From Lysobacterales bacterium CG02_land_8_20_14_3_00_62_12 (GTDB lineage: Bacteria; Pseudomonadota; Gammaproteobacteria; Xanthomonadales; Ahniellaceae), in the NCBI GenBank assembly GCA_002785585.1, contig PEUI01000147.1, positions 174-5,835 on the forward strand: 5,662 nt of DNA, written 5' to 3'. Below are positions 1 to 5,450 of the stretch, piece after piece (positions within the stretch are counted from its first letter, which is position 1; each line of letters opens with the position of its first letter). The notes beneath the pieces are model-generated. The model worked only from the letters and a program-made list of their open reading frames with translations, was not told the origin of the DNA and did not search any database. A program made the position numbers and the translations under genes.

Positions 1-1913
1 GCGACCTTTACGGGTTTACCAATCAGCGCTGGCTCGCCGCCAATCCGGTGCCGGCAGATCGTTCTTCCTGGGGCAGTTTTGAATTGCTCGCCGAGCGCTC
101 GCTGGAAACCCAGCGCGCCATCGTCGAACACTCCGCTGCGGCGCAGCCGAAGGCCGGTTCGGTGGAAGCCAAGATCGGTGATCTGTGGGCCACCGGCATG
201 GACGCAGCCGCCAGCAACGCCGCCGGCATCACGCCGATCCAGCCGCTGTTGGAGCGCATCGACGCGCTCACCGATAGTGCCAGCCTCGCCGACTATCTGC
301 GCAGCAGCTTCGCCGAAGGCACCGGTACCTTGTTCGGTTTTGGACCGCAGGCAGATTTCAAAAACTCGACGATGAATATCGCCTACGCCACCCAGGGCGG
401 GCTGGCGCTGCCAGATCGCGGTTACTACCTGGAAGATCGTGCCGATTTCGTCGCCGCGCGCGCCGCTTACCTCGATTACATTGCCAAGCTGCTGGTGCTG
501 TCGGGCGCCGCCGAAGCGACCGCCGAGGCCGATGCCAAGACCGTCATGGCGTTCGAAACCAGGCTCGCCAAGGTGTCGTTATCGAGCGAAGAAATGTCGC
601 GCGATGTCGAGACTTTCTACCACCCGGTGTCGATCGCCGAAGCCGACCAATTGACGCCGAACTTCCTCTGGTCCAAGTTCTTTGACGCCCAGGGCGTCAA
701 GCAACCGGCGCTATTTTCGTTGGCCCAGCCCAAGTTTCATGCCGAAGTCAACGCCATGTTGACCGAGCTGCCGATTGCCGCCTGGAAGACCTATCTGCGC
801 TTTCATCTGATCGACGAAGCCTCGCCGTATCTGAGCGATGCCTACGCCGAGGAAAACTTCAATTTCTACGGCAAGGCGCTGCACGGGCAGGAGGAAATGA
901 AGCCGCGTTGGAAGCGCGTGCTCGGCACCATCAACCAACAGATGGGCGAGGCGCTCGGCCAGTTGTATGTGGACGTAGCGTTCTCGTCCGAGGCCAAGGC
1001 CGCCGCCCAGCACCTGGTCGAAAACCTGCGCGCCGCGCTCAAAGTGCGGCTCGAAGCGCTGCCCTGGATGAGCGCCGAAACCAAAGCCAAAGCGTTGGAA
1101 AAATGGGCCAGCTTTACGCCCAAGATTGGCTATCCAGACAAATGGCGCGAGTGGTCGGACCTGCACACGGATCGCGGCAGTTATGTCGCCAACCTGCTCG
1201 CCGCGACGCGCTTCAATTATCAATTCAACCTGGCCAAGATCGGCCAACCGGTAGACAAAACCGAGTGGGGCATGAGCCCGCAAACGGTGAATGCCTATTA
1301 CAACCCGATGGCCAACGAGATCGTCTTCCCGGCGGCGATCCTGCAACCGCCGTTCTTCGATGCCAACGCCGACGCAGCTCTTAACTACGGCGGCATCGGC
1401 GCGGTGATCGGCCATGAAATGACCCACGGTTATGACGACCAGGGCAGCCGCTTCGACGCCCAGGGCAATTTTGCCAACTGGTGGACCAAGGCCGATAGCA
1501 AGGGCTTCGCCGAGCGCACCGGCAAACTGGTCGAACAATTCAATGGCTACCAGTCGATCGATGGCATCCACGTCAACGGCCGCCTCACCCTGGGTGAGAA
1601 CATCGCCGATCTCGGTGGTTTGTCGGTGGCCTACGACGCCTTGCAGAAGGCGCTCGCCGACCAGCCGGAAGCCAACCGTGAAGTCGATGGCTACAGCCAG
1701 GCGCAGCGCTTCTTCCTGAATTGGAGCGTGGTCTGGCGGCGCAACTTCAAGCCGGAAGAATTGAAAGTCAGACTGACCACCGACCCGCACGCGCCCGCCA
1801 ACTTCCGTGCCATTGGCACCCCCTCCAACACGCCGGCATTCGCCGCAGCGTTTGGCTGCAAGGCCGGGGACGCGATGGTGCGCAGCAGCGATCAGCGCGT
1901 GGTCATTTGGTAA
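1..1913 (+). CDS. M13 family zinc endopeptidase (neprilysin/PepO-like), 5' end missing
   Basis: The reading frame is already open at the left edge (first full codon at 3), giving 636 visible residues to a TAA at 1911-1913. The first residues, DLYGFTNQRWLAANPVPADR, match the conserved start of the mature M13 domain, so the GTG at 48 is an internal valine and the true start with its export signal lies upstream. Zinc and catalytic motifs are intact: HEMTH at 1413-1427 (residues 471-475) within IGHEMTHGYDDQG, and the third zinc ligand Glu in ENIADLGG from 1596 (residue 532). NAYY at 1290-1301 is the substrate-backbone motif. His596 and Arg602 (HAPANFR) match the neprilysin transition-state His and C-terminal-carboxylate Arg. 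The protein ends in the family pattern: Cys619 and a terminal Trp (VVIW). Known members are exported or membrane-anchored enzymes that cut small peptides on the amino side of hydrophobic residues; substrate and anchoring cannot be told here. No frameshift or lost catalytic residue is visible. Confidence 0.96.
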   Translation, partial: DLYGFTNQRWLAANPVPADRSSWGSFELLAERSLETQRAIVEHSAAAQPKAGSVEAKIGDLWATGMDAAASNAAGITPIQPLLERIDALTDSASLADYLRSSFAEGTGTLFGFGPQADFKNSTMNIAYATQGGLALPDRGYYLEDRADFVAARAAYLDYIAKLLVLSGAAEATAEADAKTVMAFETRLAKVSLSSEEMSRDVETFYHPVSIAEADQLTPNFLWSKFFDAQGVKQPALFSLAQPKFHAEVNAMLTELPIAAWKTYLRFHLIDEASPYLSDAYAEENFNFYGKALHGQEEMKPRWKRVLGTINQQMGEALGQLYVDVAFSSEAKAAAQHLVENLRAALKVRLEALPWMSAETKAKALEKWASFTPKIGYPDKWREWSDLHTDRGSYVANLLAATRFNYQFNLAKIGQPVDKTEWGMSPQTVNAYYNPMANEIVFPAAILQPPFFDANADAALNYGGIGAVIGHEMTHGYDDQGSRFDAQGNFANWWTKADSKGFAERTGKLVEQFNGYQSIDGIHVNGRLTLGENIADLGGLSVAYDALQKALADQPEANREVDGYSQAQRFFLNWSVVWRRNFKPEELKVRLTTDPHAPANFRAIGTPSNTPAFAAAFGCKAGDAMVRSSDQRVVIW

Positions 1914-1937
1914 CCGGCAGTGGTTCGGGCGTAGCTC

Positions 1938-1989
1938 GGAGGTAGGTTGGAGGTAGGTCGGCGCCAGGCGCGTAGCGCCGGAGCCGACC
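1938..1989. repeat. Extragenic palindromic element (REP-like) after the M13 gene
   Basis: Two direct copies of GGAGGTAGGT (1938-1947 and 1949-1958) lead into a long imperfect hairpin. The outer stem is GGTCGGC (1956-1962) with GCCGACC (1983-1989). A G-A mismatch, two C-G pairs and a bulged A follow, then the inner stem GGCGC (1967-1971) with GCGCC (1975-1979) around a GTA loop. No T run follows, so it is not a classic intrinsic terminator, though it could slow polymerase or protect the 3' end of the M13 mRNA. Palindromes starting with TAGGTYGG are, as I recall, dispersed in many gamma- and betaproteobacterial genomes; copy number here is unknown. Confidence 0.7.
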
Positions 1990-2008
1990 GCCCCGGGCAC
2001 GGACCGGC

Positions 2009-2037
2009 TTCACCGCACCGGCCGCTGCCGCTATCGT
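2009..2037 (+). promoter_or_regulatory. Candidate sigma-70 promoter for mgtE
   Basis: TTCACC (2009-2014, 4 of 6 to the -35 consensus) is separated by exactly 17 bp from TATCGT (2032-2037, 4 of 6 to the -10 consensus), which would start transcription near 2044 and leave a leader of about 30 nt. A short perfect hairpin, CGGGC (2040-2044), loop ATC, GCCCG (2048-2052), lies at the expected start of that leader. The leader is far too short to hold a known magnesium-sensing riboswitch. Both boxes are weak matches in GC-rich DNA, so this is only a candidate. Confidence 0.35.
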
Positions 2038-2061
2038 GGCGGGCATCGCCCGAGCTCGTTT

Positions 2062-2066
2062 GAGGA
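2062..2066 (+). promoter_or_regulatory. Ribosome binding site of mgtE
   Basis: GAGGA lies 6 nt before the ATG at 2073. An in-frame TGA at 2061-2063 overlaps this site, so no in-frame start further upstream can be used. This fixes the start and shows the short N-terminus is not an annotation error. Confidence 0.8.
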
Positions 2067-2072
2067 AATCCG

Positions 2073-3266
2073 ATGCCGCCTTCGTTGCTGGACATCATTA
2101 GCACCACCGATCCGGAGAGCGCGGCGCGGCGCCTGGAGGATGAAAGCGATGCCCGCATCGCCGAATTGCTCGGTCAGATGAATCCGGGATTTGCCGCGCA
2201 AATTCTGCAAGAGTTCGACGCCGACCGGCGTCAGCGCATCGCTGCGGTTTCGCCCAGCAGCGGCGGTGAGCAGTGGTTTCTGGATCAGCATTTCGACGAA
2301 GGCACGGTCGGCCGCTTGCTGGAGCGACCACTGGCGGTGTTTCGTGCCGATACCAGTATCGCCGCCGTGATTGAAGCCTTGCGCGAGGTGGTGAAGCACG
2401 CTTTCGTGATTTACGTGTTTGTCACTGCCGCCGATGGCAAGTTGGTCGGCGTGGTGGCGTTTCGCGAAATGTTGTTCGCCGATCACGCGCTGCCGTTGAG
2501 CGCGGTGATGGTCCGGCAACCGTTTTATCTGCGCCCGGAAACCGATGTGGTCGATGCCATGCGCGAGGTGGTCACCCGGCACTATCCGGCGTATCCGGTA
2601 TGCGATGGCGAAGGCCGCTTGATCGGCTCGGTGCGCGGTCATGTGTTGTTCGAACAACAGGCGTTCGAGATTTCTGCGCAAGCCGGCGCCATGGTCGGTA
2701 TCGACAAGGAAGAGCGCATCAGCACGCCGTGGCCGCGCAGTTTCAAGTTTCGCCATCCCTGGCTGCAATTGAATCTGCTCACGGCATTTTTGGCCGGCGC
2801 AGTCGTGAGTTATTTCCAGGGCGCGATCAATCAGATTGTTTTGCTGGCGGTGTTTTTACCGATCCTCTCGGGCCAAAGCAGCAACACCGGCTGCCAGACC
2901 CTGGCGGTAACTTTGCGCGGCATGACCCTCGGCGAACTGCGCCCGGATCAGGCCCGTCGGGTGATTATCAAAGAAGCCTGGCTGGGTTGGTGGAATGGCC
3001 TGATCGTCGGCCTGGTGGCCGGTCTCGCCATGTACCTGATGGCGCGCGCGCAGCACCAGCCCGATGCCTTGTGGTTAGCGGCGATCACCGTGGTGGCGAT
3101 GGCGGTGAGTTGTCTGCTGTCCGGTCTTGCGGGCGCTTTGATCCCGCTCGGCATGCGCCGCCTCGGCGCCGATCCGGCCACCGCTTCCGGCATCTTCCTC
3201 AGCACCGCCACCGACGTCTTCAGCATGGGCGTGTTTCTCGGCCTTGCCACCTGGTTGCTGCTTTGA
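2073..3266 (+). CDS. mgtE: MgtE-family magnesium transporter/channel with short N domain
   Basis: The 397-residue product is an inner-membrane protein of the MgtE (SLC41-related) family, whose characterised members pass Mg2+ into the cell and are gated by Mg2+ bound to their cytosolic domains. Residues 1-75 look like only the last part of the alpha-helical N domain (for example ARIAELLGQMNPGFAAQILQ). Two CBS domains follow at about 86-138 and 146-198, then a connecting plug-helix region to about 225. Membrane segments are at about 230-250, 252-268, 305-327, 332-358 and 370-397. The pore-loop signature is GQSSNTGCQ followed by TLRGMTLGE (267-288). Asp367 (GADPATASG) and Asp381 (STATDV) are 14 residues apart, the same spacing as Asp418 and Asp432 of Thermus MgtE; the second is the pore-lining selectivity residue there, so ion selection is probably kept. 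Typical MgtE proteins have about 440-480 residues, and the deficit is in the N domain, which could alter gating. The gene stands alone, with its own candidate promoter. Confidence 0.93.
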   Translation: MPPSLLDIISTTDPESAARRLEDESDARIAELLGQMNPGFAAQILQEFDADRRQRIAAVSPSSGGEQWFLDQHFDEGTVGRLLERPLAVFRADTSIAAVIEALREVVKHAFVIYVFVTAADGKLVGVVAFREMLFADHALPLSAVMVRQPFYLRPETDVVDAMREVVTRHYPAYPVCDGEGRLIGSVRGHVLFEQQAFEISAQAGAMVGIDKEERISTPWPRSFKFRHPWLQLNLLTAFLAGAVVSYFQGAINQIVLLAVFLPILSGQSSNTGCQTLAVTLRGMTLGELRPDQARRVIIKEAWLGWWNGLIVGLVAGLAMYLMARAQHQPDALWLAAITVVAMAVSCLLSGLAGALIPLGMRRLGADPATASGIFLSTATDVFSMGVFLGLATWLLL

Positions 3267-3277
3267 GTGGGGGCGCC

Positions 3278-3301
3278 GGCGGCGACCGTCGCTACGCCGC
3301 C
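3278..3301. terminator. Candidate hairpin terminator between convergent genes
   Basis: GGCGGCG (3278-3284) pairs perfectly with CGCCGCC (3295-3301) around a 10-nt loop, inside which GCGA/TCGC can form an alternative small hairpin. It fills most of the 40-bp gap between the mgtE stop (3266) and the carboxypeptidase stop (3307), where a two-way terminator is expected. There is no T run on either strand, so Rho-dependent ending or simple collision of transcripts is equally possible. Confidence 0.35.
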
Positions 3302-3306
3302 CTGGC

Positions 3307-5004
3307 CTATTCGAAGCCGCTGGCAAACAAGGCAGGCGCAATCTCCACAAACACCGCCGAGGGCGGGCCGTTGGCGCCGCTGGCATCGGTCGCTTGCAGG
3401 TAGACCAGATGGCGACCCAGGCTGAGGCCGGCCGAGCTGAAAGTGACGCTGACGTTTTCACTGTTGCTGTTGAAACTACCGTCACTGGCAGCGAGCGCAA
3501 TCGGGATGGCGGCCGGGTCCCAGGGCAATACATCGATACTGGCGGCGACGGCGCTGATCGGCTGCGTCAGCTCGGTGCCGTTGGTTTGCTCGAAGTGGGA
3601 GTCGTCGGCGAGCGCGCTCAGGTTCACTGGGTCGCCCAGGGTGATCGGTCCAGCGCTGGCCGCCGCATTGCGAATTTCCGGCCCGCTCGGCAACTGATAC
3701 GGCGCATGCAGGGTGCGCGCGGCATAGCGCAGCATGGCCAGGTTGTCCGGCAGGATGCTGCTGTTGAAGGTGGCGCAGTCCTGAAAAAACGAATCGCTGC
3801 CAAGTTCGATCGTGTAAGCGGGCAGGCCGAGCGAAGCGTAGGCGTTGTCATCCGAGGCGCCATCGGCGGGCAGGGAATTGGACTGGTCGGGATCGTAGTG
3901 ATTGAACCAGGCCAAGCGGCGGCCGAGGCTTCGCAATGACGTGTTGTTGCCGGTGACCGGGCTACCCGGGCTGCCGGTCATGCCCCAGGGCCAAAGCACG
4001 GCGTTGGCGACGCTATGAATATCAAAGAACATGCCTTGGGTATCGCTGGCGGCGGCGGTAGTCAAGTCGCTGGTGCTGGGTGCGCCCGGGCGCCGGTCCG
4101 GAAAAATGCTGTTGAGGTAGTTGACGATGGCCTGGTTTTCAGGTTCGGAACCGGCGCTCGAACCGCGATAAGTTTCGGCAGACGGGCTGCCGTTGGAGCC
4201 ACCGAAAAAACCCCAGCCAAACGGGTAATTGCGATTCAGATCGACGCCCCGAGCGGTGCCGCTGCCCTGGCCCTGATCGTGCCGGTTTTTGCGTTGCCAC
4301 CGGTTTGGATCGGTTCCAGTCTCGGTAAACAGCCGTCCATCTGGATTGGCCTGCAGCAGCAGATGAAACTCGTTGTGATCGACCAGCCAAGTGGCATCCG
4401 GATCGCTGCCGTAATTGCTGAGCAGCCATTGCGCGAAAGCAGTGTTGACCGGCGCGGTGGCGTATTCGCGGGCGTGCACGGCGGTCATCACAAAGAACTT
4501 GGGCTTGTCTTCGATGATCGCCGCGTTGCTGATTTTCAGCACAAAAATATCGAAGCCAGGGTTGCCACCGACATCGCCCTTTTCCCAGCTATCGCCGATA
4601 TCCACTTTGCTGGCCAGATTGGGATAGCTGCTGACCAGGCTATCGATCAGGGTGTAAGTCTCGGCCACGGTTGGGTAGCAAGCGAAGCCGGGAATCGCCT
4701 TGGCCAGGCCGAGTTCGTTCTGCGCCAGGGCGGCGGTGCGCGGGGCATCAAGGCGCGGCTTGAAGCCCTGCGCGCGCAGCCAGTCGTAGTCGTCTTGGTC
4801 GGCTTCGACAATCAGATCGCCGCTGGTGTGATCGCGATAGGCGTGATCGAAGCGTTGGCCCAAGCGTTGCCGGGCGGCGGCGCGGTCGGCGCGCACGCGC
4901 AGGGCGCTATGGCTGGAGGGCAATGGCGCAGCAAAAGCGCCGGCAGCAAGGCTGCCAAGCATCAAGCCGAGCAGTGCCGAGGCGGAAAAATGGCGTAGGG
5001 TCAT
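3307..5004 (-). CDS. Secreted M14 zinc carboxypeptidase with C-terminal domain
   Basis: The 565-residue product is predicted to be exported and to remove C-terminal residues from peptides. Residues 1-26 form a signal peptide (Arg4, hydrophobic core SALLGLMLGSLAAGAFA, cut near AFA-AP). Residues 27 to about 103 look like a propeptide-type region. The catalytic domain (about 104-436) has all carboxypeptidase A-type landmarks: zinc ligands His177 and Glu180 in HAREYA, His330 in FFDIHS, catalytic Glu400 in AYTIELGSD, Asn257-Arg258 in GVDLNRNYPFGWG that hold the substrate carboxylate, and Arg238 in NRWQRKNR matching Arg127 of carboxypeptidase A. Cys109 and Cys410, the only cysteines, could form a disulfide. 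Residues about 440-557 are a beta-rich, Ig-like region with no motif I can name. The last residues, LFASGFE (3310-3330), resemble a recurring C-terminal ending of exported Xanthomonadales proteins. An in-frame stop lies at 5008-5010, so the ATG at 5002-5004 is the first possible; no Shine-Dalgarno sequence precedes it. Substrate preference cannot be read from sequence. Confidence 0.95.
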   Translation of the reverse strand: MTLRHFSASALLGLMLGSLAAGAFAAPLPSSHSALRVRADRAAARQRLGQRFDHAYRDHTSGDLIVEADQDDYDWLRAQGFKPRLDAPRTAALAQNELGLAKAIPGFACYPTVAETYTLIDSLVSSYPNLASKVDIGDSWEKGDVGGNPGFDIFVLKISNAAIIEDKPKFFVMTAVHAREYATAPVNTAFAQWLLSNYGSDPDATWLVDHNEFHLLLQANPDGRLFTETGTDPNRWQRKNRHDQGQGSGTARGVDLNRNYPFGWGFFGGSNGSPSAETYRGSSAGSEPENQAIVNYLNSIFPDRRPGAPSTSDLTTAAASDTQGMFFDIHSVANAVLWPWGMTGSPGSPVTGNNTSLRSLGRRLAWFNHYDPDQSNSLPADGASDDNAYASLGLPAYTIELGSDSFFQDCATFNSSILPDNLAMLRYAARTLHAPYQLPSGPEIRNAAASAGPITLGDPVNLSALADDSHFEQTNGTELTQPISAVAASIDVLPWDPAAIPIALAASDGSFNSNSENVSVTFSSAGLSLGRHLVYLQATDASGANGPPSAVFVEIAPALFASGFE

Positions 5005-5033
5005 GGGTCAGTGATCGAGTGAAAACGTCGCGC

Positions 5034-5039
5034 ATGATA
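5034..5039 (-). promoter_or_regulatory. Weak -10 candidate for the M14 carboxypeptidase gene
   Basis: On the - strand this reads TATCAT, 5 of 6 to the -10 consensus. It would start transcription near 5027 and leave a leader of about 23 nt before the ATG at 5004. No convincing -35 box lies 16-18 bp upstream, so the call depends on the single hexamer and its position. Confidence 0.25.
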
Positions 5040-5135
5040 CTGCCCGCACTCTGGGATGGATGGCGGCCGATGATCAGAGCGTGCCCAAACAATTGCTGCA
5101 CTGCCGCGTGCGATCAACCACGATACGCATAGAAT

Positions 5136-5207
5136 CCGCTGGGGTCGGCTTCGGCCGTGAGGGGAGGGCAGCCCGCCAGCGATGCGAATCGCGGCGGGCT
5201 TTTTATT
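5136..5207 (+). ncRNA. Possible small RNA ending in a strong terminator
   Basis: This is a structural guess, not a recognised RNA family. TAGAAT at 5130-5135 is 5 of 6 to a -10 box, and a transcript from about 5141 would be roughly 65 nt long. It would hold a UUCG-capped hairpin (CGGC 5146-5149, loop TTCG, GCCG 5154-5157), a purine-rich linker TGAGGGGAGGGC (5158-5169) and the terminator hairpin at 5170-5200 with its T run. No -35 box is clear at 15-18 bp, and no tRNA, SRP RNA, 6S RNA or riboswitch I know fits. The main support is that the terminator points rightward although the nearest upstream gene is on the other strand. It might instead end read-through or antisense transcription, or be the remnant of a leader attenuator. 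Confidence 0.3.
5170..5207 (+). terminator. Strong intrinsic terminator, + strand
   Basis: AGCCCGCC (5170-5177) pairs with GGCGGGCT (5193-5200). After a single bulged A (5178), GCGAT (5179-5183) pairs with ATCGC (5188-5192) around a GCGA tetraloop of the stable GNRA type. The 13-bp stem runs straight into TTTTT (5200-5204) and ATT. The other strand has no T run at the far end, so it acts on rightward transcripts only. No + strand gene lies directly upstream. Confidence 0.85.
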
Positions 5208-5244
5208 GCGCGCTCCCCCGGGCATTGCGCGCCCTCACGGGCGC
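5205..5244. repeat. Short direct repeat and hairpin after the terminator
   Basis: ATTGCGCGC occurs at 5205-5213 and again at 5224-5232, 19 bp apart. The second copy runs into a perfect hairpin, GCGCCC (5229-5234), loop TCAC, GGGCGC (5239-5244). No function is visible. In GC-rich intergenic DNA such a pair may be chance or decayed repeat sequence. Confidence 0.45.
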
Positions 5245-5303
5245 AACCACGCAACGCCCTTAACCAATGGTGGTGGAGGGTTGGGGAGAGCAGACCGAAG
5301 CAG

Positions 5304-5346
5304 AGCCCCTCCCCCGCTTGCAAGGGAAGGGTTAGGGAGAGGGGCT
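5304..5346 (-). repeat. Diverged, inverted copy of the GCAAGCGGG palindrome family
   Basis: The ends AGCCCCTC (5304-5311) and GAGGGGCT (5339-5346) are inverted repeats of 8 bp. Read on the - strand the element contains CCCCTCTCCCTAACCC, then TTGCAAGCGGGGGAGGGG. That is the same order of pyrimidine tract, GCAAGCGGG centre and purine arm as the tandem units at 5451-5662, so it is an older copy in the opposite orientation. The preceding GCAGAGCCCCTC (5300-5311) also matches the junction between units of the array. This type of palindrome is, as I recall, widespread between genes in Xanthomonadales and other proteobacteria. Confidence 0.7.
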
Positions 5347-5371
5347 TTGGACTTTGGGCTTTGCGGCTTTG
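5343..5371. repeat. Seven-base tandem repeat, four copies
   Basis: GGCTTTG, GACTTTG, GGCTTTG and CGGCTTTG follow one another without gaps (5343-5349, 5350-5356, 5357-5363, 5364-5371). The first copy overlaps the right end of the inverted palindrome before it. It is a small minisatellite of the kind that arises by replication slippage, and no coding role is apparent. Confidence 0.7.
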
Positions 5372-5376
5372 ACGGA

Positions 5377-5413
5377 TGGGCATAGGTTGGGCTGAGCGCG
5401 GCGATGCCCAACA
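5377..5413. repeat. REP-like palindrome with two competing stems
   Basis: TTGGGC (5387-5392) pairs with GCCCAA (5406-5411) around a 13-nt loop that contains TGAGCGCGGCG. This looks like the common extragenic palindromes of the form TAGGTTGGGCTGAGC...GCCCAACA. A second pairing, TGGGCAT (5377-5383) with ATGCCCA (5404-5410), competes for the same right arm. The AGGTTGG start resembles the palindrome at 1938-1989. The bases from 5414 to 5450 hold only a short imperfect direct repeat (CAACAGC at 5434 and 5445) and no gene. Confidence 0.6.
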
Positions 5414-5450
5414 AAGCCTGAGCCGCAAGCGCCAACAGCAAGGTCAACAG

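Noticed and set aside
48..50. GTG at 48 as the start of the M13 gene
   Set aside because: The frame is open to the left edge and the 15 codons before it encode conserved N-terminal M13 sequence, so the gene starts outside the window.
711..2000. 429-codon open frame on the - strand across the M13 gene
   Set aside because: It is fully antisense to a gene with intact M13 catalytic motifs. Its translation has no recognisable domain, and long antisense frames are common in GC-rich coding DNA.
2031..2768. 245-codon open frame on the - strand across mgtE
   Set aside because: It is antisense to clear N and CBS domains of MgtE, and nothing in its product is recognisable.
4015..4998. 327-codon open frame on the + strand across the carboxypeptidase gene
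   Set aside because: It mirrors the M14 coding sequence. The low-complexity Ala/Gly/Val-rich product has no motifs, whereas the - strand product has all M14 active-site residues.
1..5004. A dedicated multi-gene system joining the two peptidases and mgtE
   Set aside because: The genes have different orientations, separate spacing and common housekeeping-type functions. Nothing in the sequence links them beyond being neighbours.
5005..5170. tRNA or known structured RNA upstream of the terminator
   Set aside because: No cloverleaf, T-loop GTTC motif, SRP or 6S signature could be found on either strand; only the small hairpin and terminator are supported.
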